From positions 1 through 21,003 of the IMG/VR virus record IMGVR_UViG_3300028008_000138: 21,003 nt of DNA; one strand, written 5' to 3'. The DNA comes from a virus. This document shows positions 1-6,524 of this stretch, one piece after another. The notes under the pieces were generated by a model. That model worked only from the letters and a program-made list of their open reading frames with translations. It did no database searches and was not told the DNA's origin. The position numbers and the translations under genes were made by a program. The stretch's first letter is position 1, and the number at the start of each line of letters is the position of its first letter.

Positions 1-1060
1 GCGTCTTGATGACGTACTCGACCATCGCGCCGCCAAAGTTGCCTTCGCCTACCACTCGGTCCGCCTGGTGGCGGTCGTATGCCGATACGGCCACGCCGCC
101 CCATGTCGCCGGGCCAGCCTTCACCGCGCAGTCCTCCAGCACGTAGGCATTGCCATCGACGCCCAAGGCCACCACGAAGATGCCGATCTCGTCGTTGTCC
201 GCGTTGTCCGTGTCGCCCGATCCGCTGGGGTCCACGCTCACCACAACGCGCACGAAGTCAGGAGTCTCACCATCAAGGACGCGGTACCGGTCAATGTTCT
301 CGTCAGGGAACAAGGCATTCGGATTGGCGTCTGCGAATTCGCCGCGCAGGAAACGTTTCTGAAGCCGTGGGCTCAATGACTTGAGCGTTTCCAGGTATTC
401 GGCCGAGAGGTTCTCTGCGTTGTCTGTTGGGTTGATCTGGAAGCTGTCGTAGTTGGTTGGTTGGGCCAGCGGCTCACCGGTCTCGGGATCGCGCTTTTCC
501 TTGAACAGCTTGTAAGTCCAGTGATTCTTCGGGGGCGGGTTGCAGTCGTAATACATGCGCGGCTTTAGCGGCACACGCCGTTCGCTGCCATCCGGGTCCA
601 CGATCAGCTGGTCGACCTTCTGCGCCAGACGGGTGACCGCGATACCCACACTGCCCCACGGAATCTGTGACGACTCGTTCAAATAGATCGTCACGTACTC
701 TTGGCCGAGAATTTTCTCGGTGCGTTCCTTGTCGTCCAGGCCGCCAAACCAGATTTCCGCGCCGTTCTCCAGCCGAGCAAACCAGTCCGTCTTGTTCAGC
801 TCCCACTTCACGCCGGTGAACGCAATGCGCATCACCTTGGGGAACGTGTCCATGATCACTGACTGCTTCACCGCGTTGAACCGGAAGCGCAAGATCACAT
901 GCCGACTGCCTGGCGCCTTCAGCGCGCGCATCACGACGTTGCGCACCAGCAGGAAGGTCTTGCCGCTTCGCGAGCCACCGAAGAGCATCAGGTGAGTCGC
1001 AATCCCGGCCAGCACGTCATTCGCCAGCACCTGGCGAGCGTTGAGCTTAAAGTCGCTCAT
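1..1060 (-). CDS. terL: Phage terminase large subunit (partial, C-terminus outside the window)
   Basis: DNA-packaging motor: an ATPase that drives genome translocation into the prohead plus a nuclease that cuts the concatemer. The first 353 residues are visible. A Walker A motif GGSRSGKT is at 28-35, a Walker B-like VTIYLNE at 123-129 with the catalytic E129, a coupling-type motif CNPP at 173-176, and the start of the RNase H-like nuclease domain with VDPSGSG at 276-282 (D277 the likely metal ligand). The start ATG lies inside the end of the preceding gene (14-nt overlap), which indicates translational coupling to the small-terminase-like protein. The gene runs off the left edge, so the C-terminal nuclease residues cannot be checked. 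Confidence 0.95.
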   Translation of the reverse strand, partial: MSDFKLNARQVLANDVLAGIATHLMLFGGSRSGKTFLLVRNVVMRALKAPGSRHVILRFRFNAVKQSVIMDTFPKVMRIAFTGVKWELNKTDWFARLENGAEIWFGGLDDKERTEKILGQEYVTIYLNESSQIPWGSVGIAVTRLAQKVDQLIVDPDGSERRVPLKPRMYYDCNPPPKNHWTYKLFKEKRDPETGEPLAQPTNYDSFQINPTDNAENLSAEYLETLKSLSPRLQKRFLRGEFADANPNALFPDENIDRYRVLDGETPDFVRVVVSVDPSGSGDTDNADNDEIGIFVVALGVDGNAYVLEDCAVKAGPATWGGVAVSAYDRHQADRVVGEGNFGGAMVEYVIKT

Positions 1061-1352
1061 CGACTGGTGTCGCCATCACTCGAACAGGGCCGCCGCCTTC
1101 GCCGGTATGCTCAACCCGGTTCAGCTTCGGCGCCGCGTATTCGGCCAGCTTGGCCACCAGATCCAATGCCTTGGCCGGGTCGGGCTTCACGCGGTTCGCA
1201 CCACTGCCATAGCCTTCCGCAACCTGCTTTAGCCACTTTCCATAGTTCTGGGAGTTGTCTTCGAGAACCCGCGTGACGGCTTGCCGAAATTCGACTGTTG
1301 CCTTATTCGGTACACCTTTTTGCCGTCCGCCGGTTTTCTCGCCTTTCGCCAT
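1047..1352 (-). CDS. Small-terminase-like phage protein with N-terminal GGRQKGxPNK motif
   Basis: A 101-aa basic, mostly helical protein. It opens with a KTGGRQKGVPNK segment (residues 6-17), which is common in short proteins encoded just before phage large terminases. The C-terminal part has a KALDLVAKLAEYAAPKL helix. Position directly before terL with a 14-nt overlap suggests a role in packaging, as the DNA-recognising small subunit or an accessory to it. No classical HTH is obvious, so the small-terminase role is inferred from position and motif. The 43 bp upstream (1353-1395) hold no gene and only a weak ribosome-binding site. Confidence 0.78.
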   Translation of the reverse strand: MAKGEKTGGRQKGVPNKATVEFRQAVTRVLEDNSQNYGKWLKQVAEGYGSGANRVKPDPAKALDLVAKLAEYAAPKLNRVEHTGEGGGPVRVMATPVDERL

Positions 1353-1395
1353 CTATTTCGTTCCATTTTGGAAACAATTAGAGGGCATTCAGTGA

Positions 1396-1698
1396 TCAGT
1401 CGTTGCCCTCGAACAGGCTCAACTGTATTGACTTGCTCGCCCGATATGTCGGGCGTTTGCGGGGGGTTTTGATGGTCGGGGCCTCGCTTGGCTGTTTGAG
1501 GTGAACAGCGGCCCACAGGCAGATGAACCGGGCGCCTCGTGAATGAGAAGGCTCGGTACCATCGCGCCAGCTTTCGATAGTGCTTTTGGGAATTCCCGTG
1601 CATGCGGCCATGGACGAGAACGAGAACCCCCCGGCGATCAACTCAGTGATCAGCCGAGGGAAGTCTACGGGGGTGGCCTTGACCTGAATCAGCATCAT
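1396..1698 (-). CDS. Helix-turn-helix phage protein ending in a beta-clamp-binding-like motif
   Basis: A 100-aa protein. I place the start at the ATG that overlaps the upstream stop as ATGA; an in-frame start 12 codons earlier would lie deep inside the neighbour. Residues 16-48 form a helix-turn-helix (LITELIAGGFSFSSMAACTG, then KSTIESWRDG), so DNA binding is likely. The tail is basic and ends SIQLSLFEGND, in which QLSLF (92-96) matches the QLxLF consensus used by proteins that dock on the DnaN sliding clamp. It sits between replication-side genes and terminase. It might act as a late regulator or packaging accessory; the function is not established. Confidence 0.78.
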   Translation of the reverse strand: MMLIQVKATPVDFPRLITELIAGGFSFSSMAACTGIPKSTIESWRDGTEPSHSRGARFICLWAAVHLKQPSEAPTIKTPRKRPTYRASKSIQLSLFEGND

Positions 1699-2135
1699 TG
1701 ATTGAGAGTCAAGGTGTCGATGCCCTGGCCACAATGGATATCGAGAGCGCAGGCCACTTCTACGGCAGCGCGAGCATCCTTGCCTAGATAGAGGGCCGCC
1801 AATGCATAGTCTCTTCCGCAGCCGGCCGCGGTGAAGCGCTCTTCATAGATCGCATATTGGCCGCCACCGGTACCACCGTAGTAATGGATTTCGCTTTGTG
1901 ACGTGATGAACAGCGCATTCGCGTAATCATCCGCGTTCACCGGCTTCGGCCAGGCGCTGCGCTGTCGGCCCTCCTGAAACCATTTCAGCAGCTCCATACA
2001 ATGCGCGGAATCACCACATAAGCCTACGATGCCGTCAGGCACACGGAAAATCTTGGTGACTATGTGAGGGTAGCCGCTATGCGTGCACTGCTTATCTGCC
2101 GCTAAGGTGGTGCCGTCCCATGCGATTACTGTCAT
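1695..2135 (-). CDS. Proteasome-like Ntn hydrolase (putative phage N-terminal-threonine peptidase)
   Basis: A 146-aa protein whose sequence begins M-T-V-I-A-W-D-G-T-T-L-A-A-D-K. In proteasome beta/HslV-type Ntn hydrolases the initiator Met (or propeptide) is removed to expose a catalytic Thr1. Here Thr2 would take that place, the AAD aspartate 12 residues on matches Asp17, and the lysine of VTKIF matches Lys33. The following DGIVGLCGD segment fits the family's strand-turn pattern. It is shorter than HslV and has no partner ATPase gene nearby. It is coupled by ATGA overlaps on both sides. A role in proteolysis of phage or host proteins is inferred; no substrate can be named. Confidence 0.8.
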   Translation of the reverse strand: MTVIAWDGTTLAADKQCTHSGYPHIVTKIFRVPDGIVGLCGDSAHCMELLKWFQEGRQRSAWPKPVNADDYANALFITSQSEIHYYGGTGGGQYAIYEERFTAAGCGRDYALAALYLGKDARAAVEVACALDIHCGQGIDTLTLNQ

Positions 2136-2458
2136 TTCTTCTCCTTCACTTCAGAATGCCCCGGTTCCAAAAGCGTGCGCTGATACCAATCGGCTGGAAT
2201 GCCGATATCCACCGGCTTACCTTTGATGGTGATGTTTCCCATCGTGAAGTCTTTTTGACCGAACATCGGATTGAGCGCGGTCACCCAATAGCCGGATGAG
2301 TTCTTGTCCATGCCCTTGGCTCTCATTTCTTCGACTGTCATGCAACGGCGCGACTTGCCGAAATCGCCGTGGCGGTGCTTGTCGAATGCGGCCGAGCTGT
2401 TGAACAATTCGAGGCATCCCGGGCACTGATTTCGATCACCTGTGACTTTTGCTCTCAT
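2132..2458 (-). CDS. Phage protein with C2HC zinc-finger-like N-terminus
   Basis: A 108-aa protein. Residues 12-39 carry C12-x2-C15, H28 and C39 within QCPGCLELFNSSAAFDKHRHG...RRC, a C2H2/C2HC-type zinc finger followed by the segment MTVEEMRAKGM. The remainder contains a GYW motif and a hydrophilic tail ending EVKEKK. It probably binds nucleic acid, but the role is unknown. Start and stop overlap both neighbours by 4 nt (ATGA), so it is translated as part of the operon. Confidence 0.78.
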   Translation of the reverse strand: MRAKVTGDRNQCPGCLELFNSSAAFDKHRHGDFGKSRRCMTVEEMRAKGMDKNSSGYWVTALNPMFGQKDFTMGNITIKGKPVDIGIPADWYQRTLLEPGHSEVKEKK

Positions 2459-2601
2459 TTCTTACGCTCCTTGTTGGCTGTGGATGCCGTTTCCAACAAA
2501 CGTAGATTGGCTGGAAGGCGTTTTTCTTTATCGGTAAGGGGTAAGGCAGTCTTTCGCTCTTCGCGAGCCCACAGGCGCAGGAATCGGGTTCGGTTTTTCA
2601 T
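2455..2601 (-). CDS. Small basic phage protein, 48 aa
   Basis: A short ORF (MKNRTRFLRLWAREE...NKERKK), rich in Arg and Lys and without cysteines or membrane segments. A GAGGGGG ribosome-binding site lies just upstream of its ATG. Its TGA overlaps the next ATG as ATGA, the coupling used throughout the operon, which is the main evidence that it is real. Function unknown. Confidence 0.6.
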   Translation of the reverse strand: MKNRTRFLRLWAREERKTALPLTDKEKRLPANLRLLETASTANKERKK

Positions 2602-2602
2602 C

Positions 2603-2686
2603 TCACCCCCTCAGCGTGATCCACAGCGCAAACCCGAACGCCAGGCCGATTGCGGCCAGGGCCATGATGATGTCGATGGCGTCCAT
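2603..2686 (-). CDS. Tiny single-span membrane peptide, 27 aa
   Basis: An ATG overlaps the stop of the winged-helix gene as TGATG and opens a 27-residue frame. It is nearly all hydrophobic (residues 5-24, IIMALAAIGLAFGFALWITL) with a D-x-x-D start and an RG end. It stops 1 nt before the next start codon. The coupling and the clean single transmembrane helix support it. It has no recognised family. Confidence 0.5.
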   Translation of the reverse strand: MDAIDIIMALAAIGLAFGFALWITLRG

Positions 2687-3030
2687 CACACCACCCCCGT
2701 CTGCGAGTTGCGAGCGCCCTGGCAGAGGCGCATGAACTTGCCCATGTCGAGCGCGAGCGGCTTGAACTCGGGCGGCGTGCGCGACTGAGCAACGGAAGGC
2801 GGCGGAGGCAGGTTTGGCGCTTCGGCTGGCCAGAACAGGTAGCTGTTGTGGAAGCCGCCATTGGGCGTGGTGGTGATCAGGCCGTCACGGCGCAGCTCAT
2901 TGAGCAGACGCTTTGCCGTGGTCAGGCTGCAGTGCATCGCGTCCTTGATGCTCTGGAACGTGCTGCCCGGGTGCGCCACCAGAAACGCGCGGATGGCTTC
3001 GGTGGTGACAAGTGTGCGCGGTGTGCTCAT
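2686..3030 (-). CDS. Winged helix-turn-helix phage protein
   Basis: A 114-aa protein. Residues 8-62 resemble a winged helix: helix TEAIRAFLVAHPG, then FQSIKDAMHCS, recognition helix TTAKRLLNELRRDG, and a wing LITTTPNGGFHNSYLFW. The C-terminal third is proline-rich and then helical (FKPLALDMGKFMRLCQGARN). It likely binds DNA as a transcriptional or replication regulator. It overlaps the RuvC-like gene by ATGA. It might be the regulator of late genes, since no other antiterminator-like protein is seen, but that is speculation. Confidence 0.78.
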   Translation of the reverse strand: MSTPRTLVTTEAIRAFLVAHPGSTFQSIKDAMHCSLTTAKRLLNELRRDGLITTTPNGGFHNSYLFWPAEAPNLPPPPSVAQSRTPPEFKPLALDMGKFMRLCQGARNSQTGVV

Positions 3031-3509
3031 GCTGCCCTCCCAATCGGCTGCCGCACGAGCCCTTCGGCGTTCAGGCCATAGGCCAGGATGGCCAGGGCGT
3101 CGGCGTGGTTGTCATCGACCGGGGCGAATCCGCGCTTGCGGGCCTCGGCAATCATTGCTTGCTTGTCTGCATTGCCTTTGCCGGTCCAGTTTTTCTTGAT
3201 GGCGCCGAAGCCGACGCCGATCATCTGCACGTTGTTGACCATGCACCACAGCTCCAGTTGGGCCTTAAAGCCGCCGTAGATGTGCGCGGCAATGACGCCC
3301 TTGTGCATCTTGATGTCTTCGAAGTAGACCACCTGGATCTCCCCGGCCGCGCGCTTCACCTCGGCCAGGTGATTGCGGAAGTTCACCCAGCGCTGGCCGG
3401 CTGCATGCACGCCGGGCGCGCAGTTCACGGTGCCGCCGCTGATCTTGCCGCCGCGCACGTGCATGGCCCAGCCGGTTTTTGTCCCGAGGTCGAGGGCGAG
3501 AATGTTCAT
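3027..3509 (-). CDS. RuvC-like Holliday-junction resolvase
   Basis: A 160-aa RNase H-fold nuclease that would resolve branched recombination or replication intermediates before packaging. MNILALDLGTKTGWA gives the first catalytic Asp (D7) in the expected beta-strand. VVYFEDIK supplies the second acid (E64). DDNHADALAILAYG (132-145) supplies the C-terminal acids. The length is close to that of E. coli RuvC (173 aa). I chose the ATG that overlaps the upstream 29-aa gene as ATGA; an in-frame start 71 codons upstream would add a non-homologous Arg-rich tail. Its place after the helicase gene is usual in such phages. Confidence 0.85.
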   Translation of the reverse strand: MNILALDLGTKTGWAMHVRGGKISGGTVNCAPGVHAAGQRWVNFRNHLAEVKRAAGEIQVVYFEDIKMHKGVIAAHIYGGFKAQLELWCMVNNVQMIGVGFGAIKKNWTGKGNADKQAMIAEARKRGFAPVDDNHADALAILAYGLNAEGLVRQPIGRAA

Positions 3510-3595
3510 GCTGCACCCGTTGCCAGGCGCGCAAGCAAAAAGCCGATCGATCCGCACACGATGACAATCAGCAATTCCCGATACACTTTTTTCAT
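3506..3595 (-). CDS. Tiny single-span membrane peptide, 29 aa
   Basis: The frame MKKVYRELLIVIVCGSIGFLLARLATGAA has a basic N-terminus, one hydrophobic helix (residues 8-25) and a strong AAGGAG ribosome-binding site about 6 nt before the ATG. Its stop overlaps the RuvC-like start as ATGA. The strong ribosome-binding site after the only real gap in this stretch (3596-3625) suggests it initiates translation of the RuvC block. Function unknown. Confidence 0.6.
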   Translation of the reverse strand: MKKVYRELLIVIVCGSIGFLLARLATGAA

Positions 3596-3625
3596 CTTTT
3601 TCTCCTTGGTTGCGCTGGGCGCGGG

Positions 3626-4540
3626 TTATCCGAGCGCGCGCGCAAGTCCACGCGGCGCCTGGTTGAAATCGGTGAACTTCTGGCATTCGGGCGAGAACCA
3701 CAGCTTCGTGCGGCCTTCCCATTCGCCGTTGCGGCTCTTGTCGCAGATCAGCAACGTGTCGGCGGTGCCCGGGTCAACTTCCTTGCCCGAGTCACGGTCG
3801 CGCTCCTTGCGCTTGTTGCGCCAAACCAGCACTACGTTGTCCACCAGGTCGGCGATCGCGCCGCTACCGCTGATGTCCATGCGCGTCGGCTGGCGCTCGT
3901 CGCCTTCGCCCTTCTTGAGGTGCGCCACGAGGTGGATGTGGATGTTCAGGTCACGCGCCAGGATCGTGAGCATGTTCACGAAGTTTTTCTGGCCGTTGTA
4001 GTCGTCGGTGCCGCTGACGCACTTCATGAGCGAGTCCACGGCAAAATGCTGGATGCCCAGCTTGTCTGCGCAGTAGCGGATGACGGCGCGCAGCTTGTTC
4101 GGGTGCACGTCTCCCTGCTGGTCGTAGACGAACATGGTCTTGTCCGTGCGGCGGATGAAGTGCTGCACCTGCTCGGGCTTCGGCCAGCGATGGCCGGTGT
4201 TCTGCCGGATCATGCGCGAGATGGTCTTGCCGGGCTTCATCTCGAAGCTGGCGATGCAGCATTTGATGCCGTCTTGGGCGAACGTGGACAGAACCTGGCC
4301 CTGCACCATGGACTTACCACTGCCATTGAAGCCGGCCCACAGCGTGACTTCACCCGGGGCGAAATACAGCCAGAAATCAGCGAACGGCATCTTCGGATGC
4401 TTCGGCGTGTTGGCCGCGTCCGGCGTCAGTTCGGCCAGCACTTCCTGCTCGAACGCGCTGACGCTGCGCACCTTCTGCTGCGGATCGGTCTCGTCCTCGT
4501 ACTCGGAAAAGTCGATGTCGTCTGGGGTCAAAATTTCCAT
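3626..4540 (-). CDS. DnaB/Twinkle-type replicative helicase (RecA-like ATPase)
   Basis: A 304-aa protein with a single RecA-like core and no primase domain. Walker A GFNGSGKS is at 70-77, H1a glutamate in SFEMK (E100), Walker B HFAVDS with D169, the H3-type motif LVAHLKKGEG at 204-213, H4 DISGSGAIADLVDN at 222-235, and a basic CDKSRNGEWEG segment likely to contribute the trans-acting Lys/Arg. This motif set matches T7 gp4/Twinkle helicase domains. It should unwind the phage replication fork, probably loaded with help from the DUF1376 protein upstream. I prefer the second ATG (4540) because GAGGG lies 9 nt upstream; the first ATG (4549) would add three residues. The start overlaps the preceding gene by 13 nt. 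Confidence 0.9.
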   Translation of the reverse strand: MEILTPDDIDFSEYEDETDPQQKVRSVSAFEQEVLAELTPDAANTPKHPKMPFADFWLYFAPGEVTLWAGFNGSGKSMVQGQVLSTFAQDGIKCCIASFEMKPGKTISRMIRQNTGHRWPKPEQVQHFIRRTDKTMFVYDQQGDVHPNKLRAVIRYCADKLGIQHFAVDSLMKCVSGTDDYNGQKNFVNMLTILARDLNIHIHLVAHLKKGEGDERQPTRMDISGSGAIADLVDNVVLVWRNKRKERDRDSGKEVDPGTADTLLICDKSRNGEWEGRTKLWFSPECQKFTDFNQAPRGLARALG

Positions 4541-4884
4541 GCTCTCCATCCCTCAAAATCTCGAAAAAGAATCTCTTCGCCGGCGCATGCCACGATCGTG
4601 CGCGGCCGTTGCTCGTCCACCAGGTCCAGCAGCTTGCCCATGTCGTCGTCCATCTCGGCGCCGTGCACATGGACCGTCAAGCCCACCAGAAACCGTAGAT
4701 CCAACGCGGTCCGGAGATCGCTGCGCAGCACCTCGACGTTGGGGTAAAACCCGAAGCGGATGCCGTTCTCGGGCTCGTCGTACCGGTTGTCGATCGGCCG
4801 GGGTTCGTCCACCAAGTCGATGAACACAGCCGCAGGCCGGAGCCCTCCGCGACGTGCTGCGACGATTTGCCGGTGGCCGCGCAT
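4528..4884 (-). CDS. Phage protein of unknown function, 118 aa
   Basis: I do not recognise a family. The start ATG overlaps the DUF1376 stop as TGATG; a longer frame would extend into that gene. The sequence alternates hydrophobic strands (AAVFIDLV, IRFGFYPNV, LVGLTVHVHG, TIVACAG) with charged segments, suggesting a compact alpha/beta domain. It carries an acidic patch EMDDDMGKLLDLVDEQ. Lying between the DUF1376 replication protein and the helicase, with overlaps on both sides, it probably assists DNA replication. Confidence 0.75.
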   Translation of the reverse strand: MRGHRQIVAARRGGLRPAAVFIDLVDEPRPIDNRYDEPENGIRFGFYPNVEVLRSDLRTALDLRFLVGLTVHVHGAEMDDDMGKLLDLVDEQRPRTIVACAGEEILFRDFEGWRAWKF

Positions 4885-5576
4885 CACCGGAACGGATCGT
4901 GTTCGCCAACGCCGGAATCCTCCCAGCGCCGCTGGTTCAGGTAGGTCAGCGGGGCAGGCTCGAAGCCTTCCTGCCACTGGCGCGTCTGCTTCCGACTTGC
5001 AACGTCGGCGATGATCGTCGCGGCCATGCCCTCAAGCCCTCGGGCCTTCCAGCGCTTGGCGCATTCGGCCTTCGCGGTTTTCCGATCGGTCTTCGGCCAG
5101 GTCTCCCAAAACTGGGCAAAGCCGGGGTCGGGCGCGTCGGGAACCGACGAGTGTTTTTTATGGTGTCTGGTGTCTGGTGTCTGGTGAGCATTGCCTTCGC
5201 TATGCGTTCGCATTGCGTCCGGTGATGCGTTCGCATTGCCATCGGATTGCAAGCGCTGCTTGTTCCAGCGTGCGTCCGCAGATGCCTTTGCCTTCGCTTG
5301 CTTGTCCTGATAACGGCTGATTTCTTCATCGCAACGGGTGTTGTGATAGCCGTCTTCGCGCAGCTCGAAGAACTCAGCCAGGACAGTTTCAACGGCCTCG
5401 CGCTCTTCTTTCGATCGTGCGCCAACCAAGCGCTGCACAGCCTTCAGATCGGCCGGCAGGGCCTTCTCTTGCGCGTAATACTTGCGGATCAGGCGGCTAT
5501 AGGCGGCATCCTCCACGAAGGACAAATGAGCTGTGGCCTCTGCGTAGTCACCGATGTGGTGTTCGTAGTAATTAAT
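4884..5576 (-). CDS. DUF1376 (YdaU-like) phage replication protein, probable ATT start codon
   Basis: A 230-aa protein. Residues 1-100 are a DUF1376 domain (NYYEHHIGDYAEATAHLSF..., with AAYSRLIRKYY and DGYHNTRCDEEI). The low-complexity middle contains QTPDTRHHKKH, and the C-terminal part (FAQFWETWPKTDRKTAKAECAKRW...) resembles the C-terminal region of phage replication initiators. DUF1376 proteins usually begin M-N-Y-Y-E-H-H-I-G-D-Y. Here the matching position is an ATT codon (5576-5574), preceded by a perfect GGAGG at 5586-5582 with 5-nt spacing and overlapping the HNH stop as ATTAA. No ATG, GTG or TTG lies near that ribosome-binding site. The nearest ATG in frame (5726) would add 50 residues that look like out-of-frame HNH sequence. 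Confidence 0.85.
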   Translation of the reverse strand: MNYYEHHIGDYAEATAHLSFVEDAAYSRLIRKYYAQEKALPADLKAVQRLVGARSKEEREAVETVLAEFFELREDGYHNTRCDEEISRYQDKQAKAKASADARWNKQRLQSDGNANASPDAMRTHSEGNAHQTPDTRHHKKHSSVPDAPDPGFAQFWETWPKTDRKTAKAECAKRWKARGLEGMAATIIADVASRKQTRQWQEGFEPAPLTYLNQRRWEDSGVGEHDPFR

Positions 5577-6048
5577 TTTCGCCTCCGTCGATATGGAAGC
5601 GCTGCTTCGCGGCCAGATAGGCGCTGTGAGCTGTCTTCGGATCCGCAAAATAGCCGAGATGATGGCGCACCTTGTTTGCCACAATCTTGGCCTGCCATTT
5701 CTTGTGCTGCTTATTCCAGGTGACACCCTGCAATCCGCAGCTCATGTTGTCCCTGTGCGCATTACGACGGTTTTGCGAATTACCAGCCCGATCAACCACG
5801 CGAAGATTCGCAATGCGGTTGTCCTGTGGATTTCCATTGATATGGTCAATTTCTCCATTCGGCCATTCGCCATGCACCATGCGCCAGATCAAACGATGTG
5901 CTCGGTATTGCTTGCGATTGAGACACACAACCCAATAGCCGTGCGTTCCGGGACATCCTGCGATCCGGCCGGCACTGACTCCAGGGGCATTAACAGCCCA
6001 TGTAAGAAGCCCGGTCTCAGCGTCGTAGTTCAGTTTTGAGAGATCCAT
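5572..6048 (-). CDS. HNH endonuclease with AP2-like DNA-binding domain
   Basis: A 158-aa homing-type nuclease. The HNH region spans about 45-85: H51 in YRAHRLIW, the D68-H69 pair in GEIDHINGNPQDN and a downstream Asn near 77-81. Residues 107-150 (GVTWNKQHKKWQAKI...LGYFADPKTAHSAYLAAKQ) form an AP2-like DNA-binding fold. Both are typical of free-standing HNH-AP2 endonucleases in phages. It starts as TAATG after the 158-aa gene with a GGGAGG ribosome-binding site. It ends over the unusual ATT start of DUF1376. It is probably a selfish insert between two replication genes rather than a phage function. Confidence 0.9.
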   Translation of the reverse strand: MDLSKLNYDAETGLLTWAVNAPGVSAGRIAGCPGTHGYWVVCLNRKQYRAHRLIWRMVHGEWPNGEIDHINGNPQDNRIANLRVVDRAGNSQNRRNAHRDNMSCGLQGVTWNKQHKKWQAKIVANKVRHHLGYFADPKTAHSAYLAAKQRFHIDGGEN

Positions 6049-6524
6049 TACGCCGCCTCCCTCACCTGCTCCAGCCCTTCCTTGATCTGGAAATCCTTGA
6101 TGAGGTCGCGGGCATAGCCGGCGGTCATTTCCAGGGAAGCTGCGCGGATGTGTTGGAGCGAGACGCGCGCGGCGGCGGTCTGGTGCTCATTGATCGGCAT
6201 GTCGATTTGCAGGGCCTTGCCGAGCTTGCGGAGGCCGTCGAGGTGCAGGTCGACACCGAAGCGACGTTCATGGATTTCGAAGGCTTCTACGACGCCTGCA
6301 ATGGCCACAGCGGAGTCATACCAGTGGCCGTCAATCTGGTCCTTGAAGATGGCCACGCCGTTGCTGGCGACATCAATGGTGCCGTTCTGCTCCAGCTGGT
6401 CAATGATGGCCAGCAGCGGGTCCATGATGGCCTTGACCTTCCAGGGCTGCATCTTCAGCTTGATGTTGTCGCCTGCCATGCGGCCAGGCCGATAGGCCTT
6501 GTTGCGTTTCTTCTGGGCGCTCAT
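6048..6524 (-). CDS. Conserved-looking phage protein of unknown function, 158 aa
   Basis: It starts at an ATG with an AAGGAGG ribosome-binding site 4 nt upstream and overlaps the CII-like gene by ATGA. The first 25 residues are basic (SAQKKRNKAYRPGRM). The rest alternates helices (KVKAIMDPLLAIIDQLE, AVAIAGVVEAFEIHERR, AARVSLQHIRAASLEMT, KDFQIKEGLEQVRE). There are no cysteine clusters or catalytic motifs that I recognise. It lies between the CII-like regulator and replication genes, so a replication or regulatory role is plausible. Confidence 0.8.
   Translation of the reverse strand: MSAQKKRNKAYRPGRMAGDNIKLKMQPWKVKAIMDPLLAIIDQLEQNGTIDVASNGVAIFKDQIDGHWYDSAVAIAGVVEAFEIHERRFGVDLHLDGLRKLGKALQIDMPINEHQTAAARVSLQHIRAASLEMTAGYARDLIKDFQIKEGLEQVREAA

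Noticed and set aside
3012-4747. Long plus-strand open frames (up to 422 aa) across the RuvC-like and helicase genes
   Set aside because: They are antisense to genes with clear Walker, DnaB and RuvC motifs, lack ribosome-binding sites and have His/Ala/Val/Arg-rich shadow composition.
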